Assembly (NCBI RefSeq): GCF_022179345.1
Contig: NZ_BPQR01000080.1
Location: 1 to 64,000 of the forward strand
Direction: 5' to 3'
Origin: Methylobacterium jeotgali
GTDB lineage: Bacteria; Pseudomonadota; Alphaproteobacteria; Rhizobiales; Beijerinckiaceae
Length of the DNA stretch: 64,000 nucleotides
Part shown: positions 15,293 through 21,899 of the stretch, piece after piece
How the letters are laid out: every line of letters begins with the position of its first letter
Numbering within the stretch: position 1 is the first letter of the stretch
Made by a program: the position numbers and the translations under genes
Notes under the pieces: generated by a model
What the model saw: only the letters and a program-made list of their open reading frames with translations
The model's database searches: none
Told to the model about the DNA's origin: nothing

Positions 15293-16617
15293 GGGAGCGC
15301 GGCGGTGGCCAACATGGCGAGGACGGCGAGCAGCATGCAGGCCGTGGCGGTCCAGCCGAGCAGCCTGAGCGGACCGCGCACCGCGAAGGCGCCCATGATG
15401 TCGGCGCGCGCCGCCGCCAGCATCATTACGGCCATGACGGGGACCGCGATGACGCCGTTGACGACCGCACTCCAGTAGAGCGCGCGGATCGGGTCGACGG
15501 CACCCAGGCTGATGACCATGCCCACCAGCGTGGCGAGCGCCACCGTGCCGTAGAAGGCCCGCGCCTCCAGGAGGCGGCGGCCGAAGCCCACGGGCCAGCG
15601 CCGCGCCTCGCCGACCGCGTAGGCCGCCGAGCCCGCGAGCACCGGGACCGCCAGCAGCCCGGTCCCGACGATGCCGAGGGCGAAGACCGTGGCGGAGAAG
15701 GGGCCGGCCAGCGGGCGCAGCGCTTCCGCGGCCTGCGCCGAGGTCTGGATGTCGGTGATGCCGCGCGGGTGAAGAACCGCCGCGGTCGTGACCATGATGG
15801 CGAGCGCCACCAAGTTCGAGAAGGCCATGCCGACGAGGGTATCGACCTCGATGCGGTGGAGCGCGGCTCCGCCCTGCTCGGGCGCGTGCAGGAGGTCGCG
15901 CCGGCGTGGGTAGGCGTGCAGGTCCTCGGCCTCCTCGGCTGCCTGCCAGAAGAACAAGTAGGGGCTGATCGTGGTCCCGAAGAGGGCCACCAGCGTGGTC
16001 AGGCCGCCACCGCTGAGGTCGAGCTGCGGAACGGCCAGGGCCAGCCCGAGGTCCCACCAGGAGACGCGAGCGAAGATCACCACGCCCAGATAGGCGAACA
16101 GGCTCAGCGTCAGCCACTTCAGGACGGCGACGTAGCGGGTGTACTGCAGCACGAGCTGCATGAAGGCGCAGATGCCGGCGAACAGCACGACATAGAGCCA
16201 GCGCGGGCCCGGCAGCAGCAGGTTCAGGGCGTCCGCCATGGCGCCGAGGTCGGCCCCGAGGTTGAGGATGTTGGCCACCAGCAGGAGCAGGACGACGGAC
16301 TGCAGCAGGCCATTCGGGTAGTGCTCGCGCAGTACGCCCGCGATGCCGTGGCCGGTGGTGCGCCCGATCCGGGCCGAGACCATCTGCACGGCCGCCATCA
16401 GCGGCAGGGTGTAGAGCATGGTCCAGCTGAGGCCGTAGCCGAGCTGGGCCCCGGCCTGGCCGTAGGTCGCGATGCCGCTGGGGTCATCGTCCGAGGCACC
16501 CGTGATCAAGCCGGGGCCGAGGACCCTCAGCAGGCGCGGCTTCGACGGCCCGACGGCGGGGCTCGGAACCTCCGGGTCGTCGGCCTTCTCGGCCGCGGGG
16601 AGGTGAGCGGTGCTCAT
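15289..16617 (-). CDS. Nramp-related divalent metal transporter
   Basis: A 442-residue inner-membrane protein with about eleven hydrophobic helices. The Nramp helix 1 motif appears as GPGLITGASDDDPSGIATYGQAG. Helix 6, where typical Mn/Fe Nramps carry a metal-binding methionine (MPH), reads FGTTISPYLFFWQAAEE. The substrate is therefore uncertain and could be Mg-like or another cation. The longer open frame to 16827 is read-through of the gene before; the ATG at 16617 overlaps that gene's stop (ATGA), so the two are coupled. It is last in a unit of two small proteins and the transporter under the box at 17155. Confidence 0.85.
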   Translation of the reverse strand: MSTAHLPAAEKADDPEVPSPAVGPSKPRLLRVLGPGLITGASDDDPSGIATYGQAGAQLGYGLSWTMLYTLPLMAAVQMVSARIGRTTGHGIAGVLREHYPNGLLQSVVLLLLVANILNLGADLGAMADALNLLLPGPRWLYVVLFAGICAFMQLVLQYTRYVAVLKWLTLSLFAYLGVVIFARVSWWDLGLALAVPQLDLSGGGLTTLVALFGTTISPYLFFWQAAEEAEDLHAYPRRRDLLHAPEQGGAALHRIEVDTLVGMAFSNLVALAIMVTTAAVLHPRGITDIQTSAQAAEALRPLAGPFSATVFALGIVGTGLLAVPVLAGSAAYAVGEARRWPVGFGRRLLEARAFYGTVALATLVGMVISLGAVDPIRALYWSAVVNGVIAVPVMAVMMLAAARADIMGAFAVRGPLRLLGWTATACMLLAVLAMLATAALP

Positions 16618-16871
16618 GCGGCCGACTTCGACGGCGCAGCCTCCGCTCCGGGCCGGACCGTGCGCGCCACTCGCAGGGCGGCGGCGAGGTCGTCGCGGTC
16701 GGTGCCGTAGCGGTGGCACAGGTCTTCCAGCCACCGGGGCGGGGCGGCATCGATGTCCGGGATGTCGGAGAACGGGACGTGGTACATCCCGTCGAGGGCC
16801 TCGATCCCGTAGCCGGTGACCGCCCATTGCCGCCCCTGCCAGTGCACGGGTTCGGTGAGTTCGTGGCTCAT
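16614..16871 (-). CDS. Hypothetical protein, 85 aa
   Basis: The family is not recognised. The product begins MSHELTEPVHWQGRQWAVTGYGIEALDG, has YHVPFSDIPDI, then a helical RWLEDLCHRYGTDRDDLAAALRVAR segment. It looks like a small soluble protein with an N-terminal beta-hairpin and C-terminal helices. GAGGTGGGG precedes the ATG. It overlaps the transporter start by four bases and begins 10 bp after the 71-residue gene, so all three form one operon. A regulatory or accessory role for the transporter is only a guess. Confidence 0.65.
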   Translation of the reverse strand: MSHELTEPVHWQGRQWAVTGYGIEALDGMYHVPFSDIPDIDAAPPRWLEDLCHRYGTDRDDLAAALRVARTVRPGAEAAPSKSAA

Positions 16872-16881
16872 CCCCACCTCC

Positions 16882-17097
16882 TCAGGCGGCGTGCTGGCTG
16901 AGTTCGACGACCTCGCAGGTGTCGGCCCGCAGTCGCCAATCGACGACGCCGTCGGCCTCGCAGAGCATCGCCTTGGCCGCGTAAGCGGCTGCGACGTCCG
17001 AGCGGGCGTGGACCACCGCCTGCCGCTGCAGGATGCGATGGTCGTGGCCGGTGTCGTCCAGGACGGTTTTATGGAAGGTGACGAGATACTCGTGCAT
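16882..17097 (-). CDS. Hypothetical protein, 71 aa
   Basis: The family is not recognised. The product starts MHEYLVTFHKTVLDDTGHDH, continues with AVVHARSDVAAAYAAKAMLCEADGVVDW and ends CEVVELSQHAA. The pattern of two beta strands, a helix and two strands is like small proteins that pack as a half ferredoxin fold. GGAGGCG precedes the ATG. It heads the three-gene unit that ends in the Nramp-like transporter and has a FixK-type box 64 bp upstream. Confidence 0.65.
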   Translation of the reverse strand: MHEYLVTFHKTVLDDTGHDHRILQRQAVVHARSDVAAAYAAKAMLCEADGVVDWRLRADTCEVVELSQHAA

Positions 17098-17154
17098 GGT
17101 TCGCCTCCGCTTGCTGGTTGGGGCGAAACCTGGGGCCGGCCGGGGTGGCCGGCC

Positions 17155-17168
17155 TTGATCCAGCGCAA
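17155..17168 (-). promoter_or_regulatory. FixK-type box before the transporter unit
   Basis: TTGATCCAGCGCAA, inverse of the TTGC variant, centred about 64 bp before the start at 17097. It lies 13 bp beyond the potassium channel stop. Confidence 0.55.
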
Positions 17169-17180
17169 GGCCACCGGCGC

Positions 17181-17699
17181 TCAGGTGCCGGTCGCCGGCG
17201 GGAAGAGGCGCTCGCGGCCGGGCTCGCCGTCCGCCGGACGGTGGGCCTTCGCGGCGCGGTGGGCGCGTGCCTTGCCGTGCATCGGCCAGTAGCGCTCCAT
17301 GGCGAGGTAGGTGAACGAGGCCGACCAGCCGATCAGGAGCAGGCCGTTTAGCGCCTCGACGCCGGTCAACAGCCGGGCATGGCCGACCGGCGCGTGGTCG
17401 CCGTAGCCGAGCGAGGAGTAGGCCACCACCGAGACGAAGAGGCAGTCCTCGAAGCTCTCGATGGGCACGCCCGAGAAGGCACCGAGCCCGAGCCGCAGGA
17501 CGAGGAGCCAGTAGGCGGCGGCGTAGATCCAGACCGCCACCGTATGCCCGACGAAGGCGGCGAGCACCACGGCGACGATGCGCCAGCGCGGCGGCACGGG
17601 CAACTCGGCGAGGTGCTCCGAGGTGAGGCGGAGCGTCTCGTAAAGCACCAGGATGGTGACCGCGACGAGCACGACGCTGGCGGCCAGGACGACGAGCAT
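17181..17699 (-). CDS. Two-helix potassium channel protein
   Basis: A 172-residue membrane protein with helices at about residues 3-22, 40-68 and 111-132. A pore loop between the last two carries the filter S95-S96-L97-G98-Y99-G100-D101, a variant of T-x-G-Y-G-D. It resembles the Ion_trans_2 pore module without a ligand-binding domain, so it probably forms a tetrameric K+ channel in the inner membrane. The C-terminal 40 residues are polar and basic. It has its own FixK-type box 64 bp upstream, which suggests a change in membrane potential as part of the low-oxygen response; that role is inference. Confidence 0.8.
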   Translation of the reverse strand: MLVVLAASVVLVAVTILVLYETLRLTSEHLAELPVPPRWRIVAVVLAAFVGHTVAVWIYAAAYWLLVLRLGLGAFSGVPIESFEDCLFVSVVAYSSLGYGDHAPVGHARLLTGVEALNGLLLIGWSASFTYLAMERYWPMHGKARAHRAAKAHRPADGEPGRERLFPPATGT

Positions 17700-17756
17700 G
17701 GTTCCGGTCCGAGGAAGGAGCCTGTGGTGAACCTGCCAAAGCGTCCGGGAGCCGCC

Positions 17757-17770
17757 TTGACCTGCCTCAA
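17757..17770 (-). promoter_or_regulatory. FixK/FNR-type box before the channel gene
   Basis: TTGACCTGCCTCAA matches TTGA-N6-TCAA, centred about 64 bp before the channel start at 17699. It lies 41 bp from the box for the divergent lipoyl-like gene. Confidence 0.6.
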
Positions 17771-17797
17771 GGCCGCGGGATGCCCGCCCGTCACGCC

Positions 17798-17811
17798 GTG
17801 ATCCAGATCAA
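17798..17811 (+). promoter_or_regulatory. FixK/FNR-like box, one mismatch, before the lipoyl-like gene
   Basis: GTGATCCAGATCAA differs from TTGA-N6-TCAA in one base and is also a good Crp-like half palindrome (TGATCCAGATCA). It is centred about 79 bp before the start at 17884. Confidence 0.5.
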
Positions 17812-17883
17812 GGCGGACCTCCATCCGATGCCGTCCCCTGCCGGCCGGCGACCCTGTCGCGCGCCCCGAGCCAGGAGGCGGTC

Positions 17884-18123
17884 ATGGCGGACATCCACGT
17901 AGCCGAGGGTCTCTGGACCACAGGCATGCTGCCCGAGGGCGTACTGGAGCGCTGGCTTGTCGCGGACGGAACAACTGTGCGGGCCGGCGAGGCCGTGGCC
18001 GCCGTGCGCATCGGCGAGGCGTTGCACGACATCGTCTCCCCCGCCAGCGGCCGCCTGGAGGTGCTGGCGCCGGCGAGCGAGGTGGTCGACCCCGGCTGCA
18101 TCATCGCCGAGGTCCACGCCTGA
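17884..18123 (+). CDS. Lipoyl/biotinyl-like domain protein lacking the modified lysine
   Basis: A 79-residue protein that fills one lipoyl domain: LPEGVLERWLVADGTTVRAGEAVAAVRIGEALHDIVSPASGRLEVL, ending DPGCIIAEV. The fold pattern (G-T-V-x-x-G-E, then S-P-x-x-G) is clear, but the position that is lysine in ETDKA of 2-oxoacid dehydrogenase E2 subunits is E45 (RIGEALHD). It therefore cannot carry lipoate or biotin there and may be a structural or binding module. A cysteine (C72) is present near the end. GAGGCGGTC precedes the ATG. It heads a unit with an SPW membrane protein and a cytochrome c. Confidence 0.75.
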   Translation: MADIHVAEGLWTTGMLPEGVLERWLVADGTTVRAGEAVAAVRIGEALHDIVSPASGRLEVLAPASEVVDPGCIIAEVHA

Positions 18124-18194
18124 GTTCCCGCGGCGGGCAAGCGCCCGTCGGCGGCCGCGACGACAATGCCAATCGAACATGGTGGAGGCAGGTC

Positions 18195-18569
18195 ATGTCC
18201 CAGGCACGTATGCGGGTCACGCCCTCTCCGGGCTGGGGCACGGACGAGATCCTCGTCGGCGCCCTCGAACACCTGGCCGGTACCGCGCTGGTGTTGGCCG
18301 CCTGGGTCCTGGTCTTCGCCGACCAAGGCCCGGCCGCCTTCTCGGCGCTGCTGCCGGGCTTGGTGATCCTCTCGCTCACGGGGATCAACCAATTTCGTTT
18401 CCGCCCGTCCTTCGAGCGCGCGGTCGCGCTCGCCGGGGCATGGACGGTCCTGGCGCCGTGGCTCCTCGGGTTCGCAGTTAACGACGCCGCGACCTGGGCG
18501 CACGTTACCGCGGGGGCCGTCGCCATAGGCGCCGCCCTGACCCGCCTCAGGATCGCGAGGGCTTCATGA
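18195..18569 (+). CDS. SPW-repeat membrane protein
   Basis: A 124-residue inner-membrane protein with four hydrophobic helices (about residues 23-42, 48-65, 75-95 and 102-118). The two-fold pattern has W-V-L-V-F-A in the first half and the SPW-like GAWTVLAPWLLGF in the second, which places it in the SPW repeat family. The function of the family is not known. It starts 71 bp after the lipoyl-like gene with GGAGGCAGGTC upstream, and its stop overlaps the ATG of the cytochrome c gene at 18566. Confidence 0.75.
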   Translation: MSQARMRVTPSPGWGTDEILVGALEHLAGTALVLAAWVLVFADQGPAAFSALLPGLVILSLTGINQFRFRPSFERAVALAGAWTVLAPWLLGFAVNDAATWAHVTAGAVAIGAALTRLRIARAS

Positions 18570-18910
18570 CCGCTCCCTCGCCACGGCGGTCCGGAACCCT
18601 CGCACTGGGCAGCCTGCTCGCTGCCTTCGTCGGCTCCCCGGTCATGGCCGGTGGGATCGAGGACCGCCGCGTTCGTGGCTGGACCATTGCCACGCAGCTC
18701 TGCAGCCAGTGCCACGTCATCGGCCGCGGGTCGCAGGCGGGCGAGTTTTCCGGCCCCGCCTTCCTGCGGGTCGCCAACATGCCTTCAACGACGGGGCCGG
18801 CCCTCGCGGTTTTCCTGCAGAGCCACCACGAACGGATGCCGAGCCTGCGCCCCGACCGCGATGAGATGGACGCGGTCATCGACTACATCCTCAGCCTGAA
18901 AGGGCCTTAG
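18566..18910 (+). CDS. Small periplasmic c-type cytochrome (monoheme)
   Basis: A 114-residue protein with a signal peptide (about residues 1-28, GTLALGSLLAAFVGSPVMA), one heme c site C46-S-Q-C49-H50 and Met91 in HHERMPSL as the likely sixth ligand. The C-terminal AVIDYILSL helix is typical of the class. It overlaps the SPW gene by four bases, so the pair is translationally coupled. Together with the 11627 protein it gives the island two small periplasmic electron carriers, each in a different FixK-type unit. They could link a quinol or cytochrome b561 to a terminal acceptor. Confidence 0.85.
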   Translation: MTAPSPRRSGTLALGSLLAAFVGSPVMAGGIEDRRVRGWTIATQLCSQCHVIGRGSQAGEFSGPAFLRVANMPSTTGPALAVFLQSHHERMPSLRPDRDEMDAVIDYILSLKGP

Positions 18911-18951
18911 CCTCACGTCCGTGAGCCTGGGATATTTACGGAGCGGCCGTG

Positions 18952-19200
18952 ATGAACGAGATGACGGTTCAGCCCACGGTCACGCTTCCGGCCCTGCAGG
19001 TATCCCTGGACGGCCTCGGGGCCGGGCAGGCCCTGCGCCTGACGAACGCGGATTGCGACCGCCTGTTCGGCGTCGACGACGCGCTCCTCGGCCGGGTACG
19101 GAACTTCGCGCTGGGCCACGGCTGCATCGTGGTCTGGGACGAGGAAGGTCTGACCTTCTGCCGGCAGCCTCATGCCACCTGCTGCAAGCCCCTCGGCTAG
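18952..19200 (+). CDS. Hypothetical protein, 82 aa, with cysteine-rich end
   Basis: The family is not recognised. The protein begins MNEMTVQPTVTLPALQVSLDG, has a central LTNADCDRLFGVDDALLGRV and VRNFALGHGCIVVWDEEGLTFC, and ends ATCCKPLG. Five cysteines in 82 residues, with a terminal CC, is unusual here and could mean metal or redox chemistry. The GTG at 18949 is an alternative start. No box was seen just upstream, so it may be transcribed with the lipoyl-SPW-cytochrome unit that ends 41 bp before. Confidence 0.6.
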   Translation: MNEMTVQPTVTLPALQVSLDGLGAGQALRLTNADCDRLFGVDDALLGRVRNFALGHGCIVVWDEEGLTFCRQPHATCCKPLG

Positions 19201-19231
19201 GCCACCGCGCCCATAGCGGAGACCCGTCGGC

Positions 19232-20221
19232 ATGCTGCCCTATCCCGTGCTCCTGGCCGACATCGGCGGCACCTACGCCCGCTTCGCCATGCTCCCCGCG
19301 CCGGGAGCATGCCCCGGCCCGATCCGGAAGGTGCCGACAGCCGGCTTCCCCGGGCCCATCGCGGCCCTGCAAGCCTACCTCGACGGTCCGGGGACGCCGC
19401 GGCCGCGCTCCGCCTTCCTCGCCGTCGCGGGGCGCGTCGACGGGTACGCCACGCGCATGACCAACGCGCCCTGGCTGTTCGACCTCGGCGACATCGGCGT
19501 CGCCCTCGGGCTGGAGGCGGCGCGGCTGGTCAACGATTACGTGCCGCAGGCGGCCGCCTTGCACGTGCTCGACGAGGCGAACGCGGCCGACCTGGCGCGG
19601 ATCGGGCCCGTCGCGGCCGGAAGGGGGCCCCGCCTCGTCCTCGGGGCAGGCACCGGCCTCGGCGCCGCGGCCCTGGTGCCGGCGGGCGACCGCCTCCTGG
19701 TCCAGACGACCGAGGCCGGCCATGTCGGCTTCGGCCCGTGCGAGCGCGACGAACTGCCGTGGCAGGCCCTGATGCCGGCGGAGGGGAGGCTTACCGCCGA
19801 AGCCCTGCTGTCCGGTCCCGGCCTCGCCAAGCTCGCGCGGGCGCTGGCGGCGGGGCGCGGCGTGGCCGCCTGGCAATCGCCGCCGAAGGTGCTCGAAGCG
19901 GCCAATGTCGGCGACCCGCTCGCGCGGGAGGCCGTCCGTCAGTTCGCGCGCCTGCTGGGCCGGTTCGCCGGCGACCTCGCCCTGATGTTCTCGGCGACGG
20001 GCGGGGTCTACCTGGCCGGCGGGATCGCGCCGCGTATCGTCGAGGCCCTGAAGGGGGAGGCGTTCCGGGACGCCTTCGAGGACAAGCCCCCGTTCAGCGA
20101 GGTGATGCAGGCCATCCCCCGCTTCGTGATCACGAGGCCCGAGCCGGCCATCGACGGCCTGGCGGCGCTCCTGCGCGCGGCGGACCGATTCCTGTTCCCC
20201 GGCCAGGACTGGCGGGCTTGA
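19232..20221 (+). CDS. glk: Glucokinase
   Basis: A 329-residue ASKHA-fold enzyme that phosphorylates glucose with ATP in the cytoplasm. Seen: the phosphate-1 motif LLADIGGTYARFAML, GPVAAGRGPRLVLGAGTGLGAA, the EAGHVGFGP loop and the adenosine-binding GGVYLAGGIAPRIVEAL. The length and layout fit bacterial Glk of the proteobacterial type. It starts 31 bp after the cysteine-rich hypothetical and ends at the box for the next Usp. Inside the island it could feed hexose phosphate to phosphoketolase (fructose-6-P branch), but no hexose transporter is visible here. Confidence 0.9.
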   Translation: MLPYPVLLADIGGTYARFAMLPAPGACPGPIRKVPTAGFPGPIAALQAYLDGPGTPRPRSAFLAVAGRVDGYATRMTNAPWLFDLGDIGVALGLEAARLVNDYVPQAAALHVLDEANAADLARIGPVAAGRGPRLVLGAGTGLGAAALVPAGDRLLVQTTEAGHVGFGPCERDELPWQALMPAEGRLTAEALLSGPGLAKLARALAAGRGVAAWQSPPKVLEAANVGDPLAREAVRQFARLLGRFAGDLALMFSATGGVYLAGGIAPRIVEALKGEAFRDAFEDKPPFSEVMQAIPRFVITRPEPAIDGLAALLRAADRFLFPGQDWRA

Positions 20222-20231
20222 GGCAGATCAA
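20218..20231 (+). promoter_or_regulatory. FixK/FNR-type box before Usp 4
   Basis: TTGAGGCAGATCAA matches TTGA-N6-TCAA, centred about 68 bp before the GTG start of Usp 4 at 20293. It overlaps the glk stop codon. Confidence 0.65.
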
Positions 20232-20292
20232 CGCCGACCGGCACGGGCGCTCGCATCCTGTTGTTGCCCGTTCCGGGTCGAGGGAGGCTCCC

Positions 20293-21111
20293 GTGTCAAT
20301 TGCCAGCATCATGGTCGCGGTCGACGACGGGCGCCACGCCAGGACGCGGGTCCGTCTCGCCGCGGACCTGGCTCACCGCCTCGGCGCCCGCCTCGTCGGG
20401 GCCGCCGCCTGCATGCCCGACTACCCGCAGGGCTACGGCGAGACCGCCGTGCCCATGGGCATGGTCATCGAGGAGATCCGCCAAGCCGCCCTCGACAGGT
20501 GCGCAGCCGCCGAACAGGTCTTCCGCCATGGCTCCTGCCTGAACGACTGCGTCGAGTGGCGCTCCGACATCGCCGGTCCGGTCCCGTTCCTGGCAGGGCA
20601 GTCCCGGGCCGCGGACCTCGTCGTGGTCGGTCGCTACGCCGAGGACGAGGGCGTCAGGCCGGGCATGGCCGTCGACCTCGGCGACGCGCTCATGGGCCTG
20701 GGCCGCCCCGTCCTCGTGGTTTCGGCCGGCATCGAGCACCTGGAGGCTAGGCGCATCGTCGTCGGCTGGAAGAACACGCCGCAGACCCGCCGGGCGCTCT
20801 CGGACGCCTTGCCCCTGCTCAGGCGCGCGGAGGCGGTCCAGGTGCTTCGAATGACGGACGACGGGGACCGGGCGGAGGTGGACGACGTCGTCCGCTACCT
20901 CGCCCTGCACGACGTCAACGCCAGCGGGCATCTGGCGGCGCGCTCGGGCTGGAGCGTCGCCGAGGACCTGCAGAAGGCCGTCCGCGCGATCGACGGGGAC
21001 CTTATCGTAACGGGCGGCTACGGCTACAGCCGCCTACGCGAGTGGTTCTTCGGCGGGGTCACGCGCGACCTGCTGAGCGAGACGACCGTCTGTTGCCTGA
21101 TGTCCCACTGA
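20293..21111 (+). CDS. Universal stress protein, tandem UspA domains (Usp 4)
   Basis: A 272-residue protein with two UspA domains: SIASIMVAVDDGRHARTRVRLAADLA first and RRIVVGWKNTPQTRRALSDALPLL opening the second. The loop GGYGYSRLREWFFGGVTRD and the end VCCLMSH match Usp 1 and Usp 3. No ATG fits the domain start; the GTG at 20293 does, with GAGGGAGGC 8 bases before it. It is alone in its unit and is the last recognisable cargo gene before the phage-like part of the island. Confidence 0.88.
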   Translation: MSIASIMVAVDDGRHARTRVRLAADLAHRLGARLVGAAACMPDYPQGYGETAVPMGMVIEEIRQAALDRCAAAEQVFRHGSCLNDCVEWRSDIAGPVPFLAGQSRAADLVVVGRYAEDEGVRPGMAVDLGDALMGLGRPVLVVSAGIEHLEARRIVVGWKNTPQTRRALSDALPLLRRAEAVQVLRMTDDGDRAEVDDVVRYLALHDVNASGHLAARSGWSVAEDLQKAVRAIDGDLIVTGGYGYSRLREWFFGGVTRDLLSETTVCCLMSH

Positions 21112-21444
21112 GGAGGTCGCTACAGTCGTGACCACCCGGTCCTATAGGCGCGCGTCTGCTCTCGGTCGATGACCAGCCCTTCGAATGGCTGACGGCAAAG
21201 GTCAGCTCATGGCGCATTACTGACTGGTGCGTGTCGGGCGCACTCAGGCCGCCCGCCGCGGCGCCTCGGATTTCCGTTACAGATCCCCGAAGTAACGGGG
21301 GGGCTATCCGGCCAGGGTCGAGAAGGAGCCCGGACGCGTCCCGAGCATTCGACGCCCAGGGATCCAGTAACCCTCTCGCCAAGCGCAGCTGGACAGGGAG
21401 CCTGGACCCTGAATCTATAGGCCTCCTGAGAGAGGGAGGCGGAC
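21112..21444. other. Gene-free junction with an inverted repeat
   Basis: No convincing gene lies in these 333 bases. It separates the stress cargo from the phage-like genes. CCGTTAC at 21274-21280 and GTAACGG at 21292-21298 form an inverted repeat with an 11-base spacer, which could be an operator or a weak hairpin. Near 21421-21440 GCCTCC and GGGAGGC also pair around the ribosome site of the next gene. I see no FixK-type box here. Confidence 0.4.
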
Positions 21445-21726
21445 ATGAGCCACGGGCATGCAGTGACGGGCGAGGTCGGTACCGGCCTGCTCAACGCCCT
21501 GCTCGCCGCCGACGGGGCCGCCAAGGCTGCCCTTGAGCGGGCCGCGTGGGACCGTGCCGAGGCCCGGTCGGAGGCAGCCGTCCACCGCCTCGGCCAGGCC
21601 CTCCTGGCCTCCCGCGCCCGTGAGGCCGAGCTCGCCCGCCAGCTCGCCGCCGCCCGCGCTGAGGTGGCCGGCCTGAGGATCCGGGCGTCCAAGGCGGAGG
21701 CCCGCCGGCCTGCCAGGCGCGCCTGA
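21445..21726 (+). CDS. Hypothetical coiled-coil protein, 93 aa
   Basis: The family is not recognised. After a short GEVGTGLLNALLAADGAAK start, residues about 22-90 form one long alanine-, arginine- and glutamate-rich helix (AAWDRAEARSEAAVHRL, REAELARQLAAARAEV), a likely coiled coil. GAGGGAGGC lies just before the ATG and can pair with the upstream GCCTCC, which might modulate translation. It is the first gene of the proximal, phage- or ICE-like segment and reads toward the leftward gene at 21900. Confidence 0.5.
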   Translation: MSHGHAVTGEVGTGLLNALLAADGAAKAALERAAWDRAEARSEAAVHRLGQALLASRAREAELARQLAAARAEVAGLRIRASKAEARRPARRA

Positions 21727-21899
21727 GAAATCGTCGGCGCCCCTCGCTTTTTCGCTTGCGGCTTTCCCGGTGCGCCTACGCGGGGCCGCAGAGAGACGCA
21801 CATGGAACGCACGTCGGCCCCGCGCGGGCGCACGTCGGACAACCAAAAGGCCCGCAGGTCACCCCGGCGGGCCTCGTTGCTTTCGGGGGCTGGGGCGGC

